A DNA stretch of 64,000 bases. Origin: UBA6623 sp965217195. Its GTDB lineage: Bacteria > Acidobacteriota > Terriglobia > Bryobacterales > UBA6623. The notes beneath the pieces were generated by a model. It saw only the letters and a list, made by a program, of their open reading frames with translations. It did not search any database and was not told the origin of the DNA. Position numbers and translations under genes: made by a program. The stretch lies in contig CBDCHL010000004.1 of the NCBI GenBank assembly GCA_965217195.1, positions 744,001 through 808,000 on the forward strand, given 5' to 3'. Within the stretch, counting starts at the first letter, position 1, and each line of letters begins with the position of its first letter. Shown one piece after another: positions 62,658-64,000 of this stretch.

Positions 62658-62771
62658 CTAGTTAAGAGTGGCGGAGATCACTCGAATAGCTCCCTGTCTC
62701 TCGATCCACGCTAAACTCTACGGATAGTCGACGGTTCGCGCCTGTCGGCCGGACCGCTCGAACCAATCGCC

Positions 62772-64000
62772 ATGGTCGGCGCAACCATTGGTCACTACAT
62801 CGTCGGCGAAAAGCTCGGCGAAGGCGGCATGGGAGTCGTCCACAAGGCCGAGGACTCCCGTTTGCGGCGGACCGTGGCGCTCAAATTCCTCTCCAGCCGA
62901 GCGCTCCAAGATCCCGAGCTGAAGGAGCTTTTCATCCAAGAAGCTCGGGCGGCGGCCGCACTCGATCACCCCAACATCTGCACGGTCCACGCCATCGAAG
63001 AGGTCGAAGGCCGCGCCTTCATCGCGATGGCTTATGTGGAGGGCCGCAGCCTTGCGGAGAAACTGAAGGCCGACGGGCCGCTGGAAATCCCCGAAGCCGT
63101 CGACCTCGCAAAGCAGATCGCGGGCGGTCTGCGGGCGGCGCACGAAAACGGGGTCGTCCACCGCGACATCAAACCCGCGAATCTACTCATCACCCATTAC
63201 GGGCAGGTCAAGATCGTCGATTTCGGCCTCGCACAACTAGGCGGAAGCTCCCCAACCGGCAGTGCCCGCATGCTGGGCACGGCTGCTTACATGTCTCCGC
63301 AGCAAGCCATCGGTGCCGACGTGGACCACCGCACCGACATCTGGTCTCTAGGCGGGGTGCTGTCCGAGATGCTTTGCGGACGCCCTCCGTTTTCGGGCCT
63401 CTACACGGATGCGATTCTCTACGCCATCAGTCACGAAGAACCTGAACCCCTCAGTGCTCGCCGAAAAGACATCCCCGCGGCGGTGGAGAGAATTGTTGCC
63501 AAAGCGCTCGCGAAGGATGTTCAAAACCGCTACCAAGATATGGGCGAAGTGCTGCGGGATCTCAGTACGGCTCTCGAGTCGCCAACCGCTTCGGCCGACA
63601 CCGCGCTTCACGACCTGCCGTCCGCACCCAAAGAATGCTCAGTGGCGGTGCTGCCCTTCACCAACATGAATCGCGACGAGGAAAGCGAGTTTCTGAGTGA
63701 CGGCATCACCGAAGACATCATGACGGCGCTTTCGAGAGTCGACGGGCTGCGCGTCGTCGCGCGCAACTCGGCTTTTCAATTCAAGGGCAAAACGCCGACT
63801 TTATCGGAAGTCGGCGAGACGTTGAAGGTCGACTCCGTTGTCTCCGGCAGCGTGCGCCGCATGGGCAAGCGACTGCGAATCACCGCCGAGCTGAGCAACG
63901 TCGGGAACGGTTACGAACTGTGGTCGGAAAGATTCGACCGCGTCATGGACGACGTCTTCGAAGTGCAAGACGAGATTTCGCAAGCCATCGTCGACGGCCT
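62772..64000 (+). CDS. Ser/Thr protein kinase with TolB/cyclase-like sensor, 3' end outside the window
   Basis: At least 409 residues. Kinase domain with GEGGMGVVHK, Lys38 (VALKFL), VHRDIKPAN (Asp132), DFG at 150-152; the activation segment reads AAYMSPQQ where MSPEQ is usual. From about residue 288 a TolB-like domain seen in cyclase/CadC-like proteins begins: VAVLPFTNMNRDEESEFLSD, GITEDIMTALSRVDGLRVVA, RNSAFQFKGK, VVSGSVRR, ELWSERFDRVMDDVFEVQDE. No membrane helix before it, unlike the kinase at 30595. TPR repeats usually follow but are cut off by the right edge. Confidence 0.92.
   Translation, partial: MVGATIGHYIVGEKLGEGGMGVVHKAEDSRLRRTVALKFLSSRALQDPELKELFIQEARAAAALDHPNICTVHAIEEVEGRAFIAMAYVEGRSLAEKLKADGPLEIPEAVDLAKQIAGGLRAAHENGVVHRDIKPANLLITHYGQVKIVDFGLAQLGGSSPTGSARMLGTAAYMSPQQAIGADVDHRTDIWSLGGVLSEMLCGRPPFSGLYTDAILYAISHEEPEPLSARRKDIPAAVERIVAKALAKDVQNRYQDMGEVLRDLSTALESPTASADTALHDLPSAPKECSVAVLPFTNMNRDEESEFLSDGITEDIMTALSRVDGLRVVARNSAFQFKGKTPTLSEVGETLKVDSVVSGSVRRMGKRLRITAELSNVGNGYELWSERFDRVMDDVFEVQDEISQAIVDG

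Overview
The window is about 64 kb of GC-rich bacterial chromosome from a Gram-negative organism (RND efflux, TonB receptor, lipoproteins, MreBCD/RodA/PBP2). Two PknB-type kinases fused to TolB-like domains, an ASPIC/UnbV FG-GAP protein, a WPEWRGP-type PQQ propeller protein, sugar-acid catabolism genes and the order mreB-mreC-mreD-mrdA-rodA-rng together suggest Acidobacteriota, perhaps Bryobacterales/Solibacter-like. This is inference from gene content; no rRNA, tRNA, CRISPR array or replication origin was seen.

Layout. 1-5148 (minus): efflux operon TetR/CerR regulator, TolC-like lipoprotein, membrane fusion protein and RND permease (cut by the left edge), preceded by a palindromic operator candidate. 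5551-12977: PQQ-propeller protein, O-antigen ligase/TPR protein, kinase-dCMP deaminase fusion and a large membrane glycosyltransferase. 13391-19231: sodium/solute symporter divergent from a Tat-exported molybdenum hydroxylase (2Fe-2S, Mo and FAD subunits) plus a 70-residue ORF and a strong terminator. 19377-25163 is an accessory island: parDE, a broken reverse transcriptase joined to a duplicated FAD-subunit tail, an intact IS1380 element with target duplication, an alpha/beta hydrolase without its serine nucleophile, a DUF2161 nuclease-like protein, a small zinc-ribbon protein and a dead CocE hydrolase.

25169-30517 is a catabolic run: symporter, enolase-superfamily dehydratase, SDR dehydrogenase and DapA-family lyase, suited to uptake and breakdown of a sugar acid. 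30595-35397 holds a receptor-like Ser/Thr kinase and an ASPIC/UnbV protein. 35645-41412 holds thiD, an RraA-like protein, a glycosyltransferase, an epimerase and folP-folB-folK. 41912-42925 holds a lone receiver domain and the most interesting gene of the window: an exported rhodanese lipoprotein whose catalytic cysteine codon is an in-frame TGA, followed by an intact 46-codon tail, i.e. a candidate selenoprotein.

42986-51837 is the cell-elongation operon mreB-mreC-mreD-mrdA-rodA-rng, with a 400-residue charged insertion in the RNase G S1 domain, and an M23 peptidase upstream. 53150-64000 contains thiL, a DUF58 protein, a TonB receptor, an IS630 element using a -1 frameshift, an SRPBCC protein, threonine synthase, a lytic transglycosylase, an MFS remnant, a di-heme peroxidase and a second Ser/Thr kinase cut by the right edge. 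Intergenic gaps carry several families of dispersed palindromic repeats.
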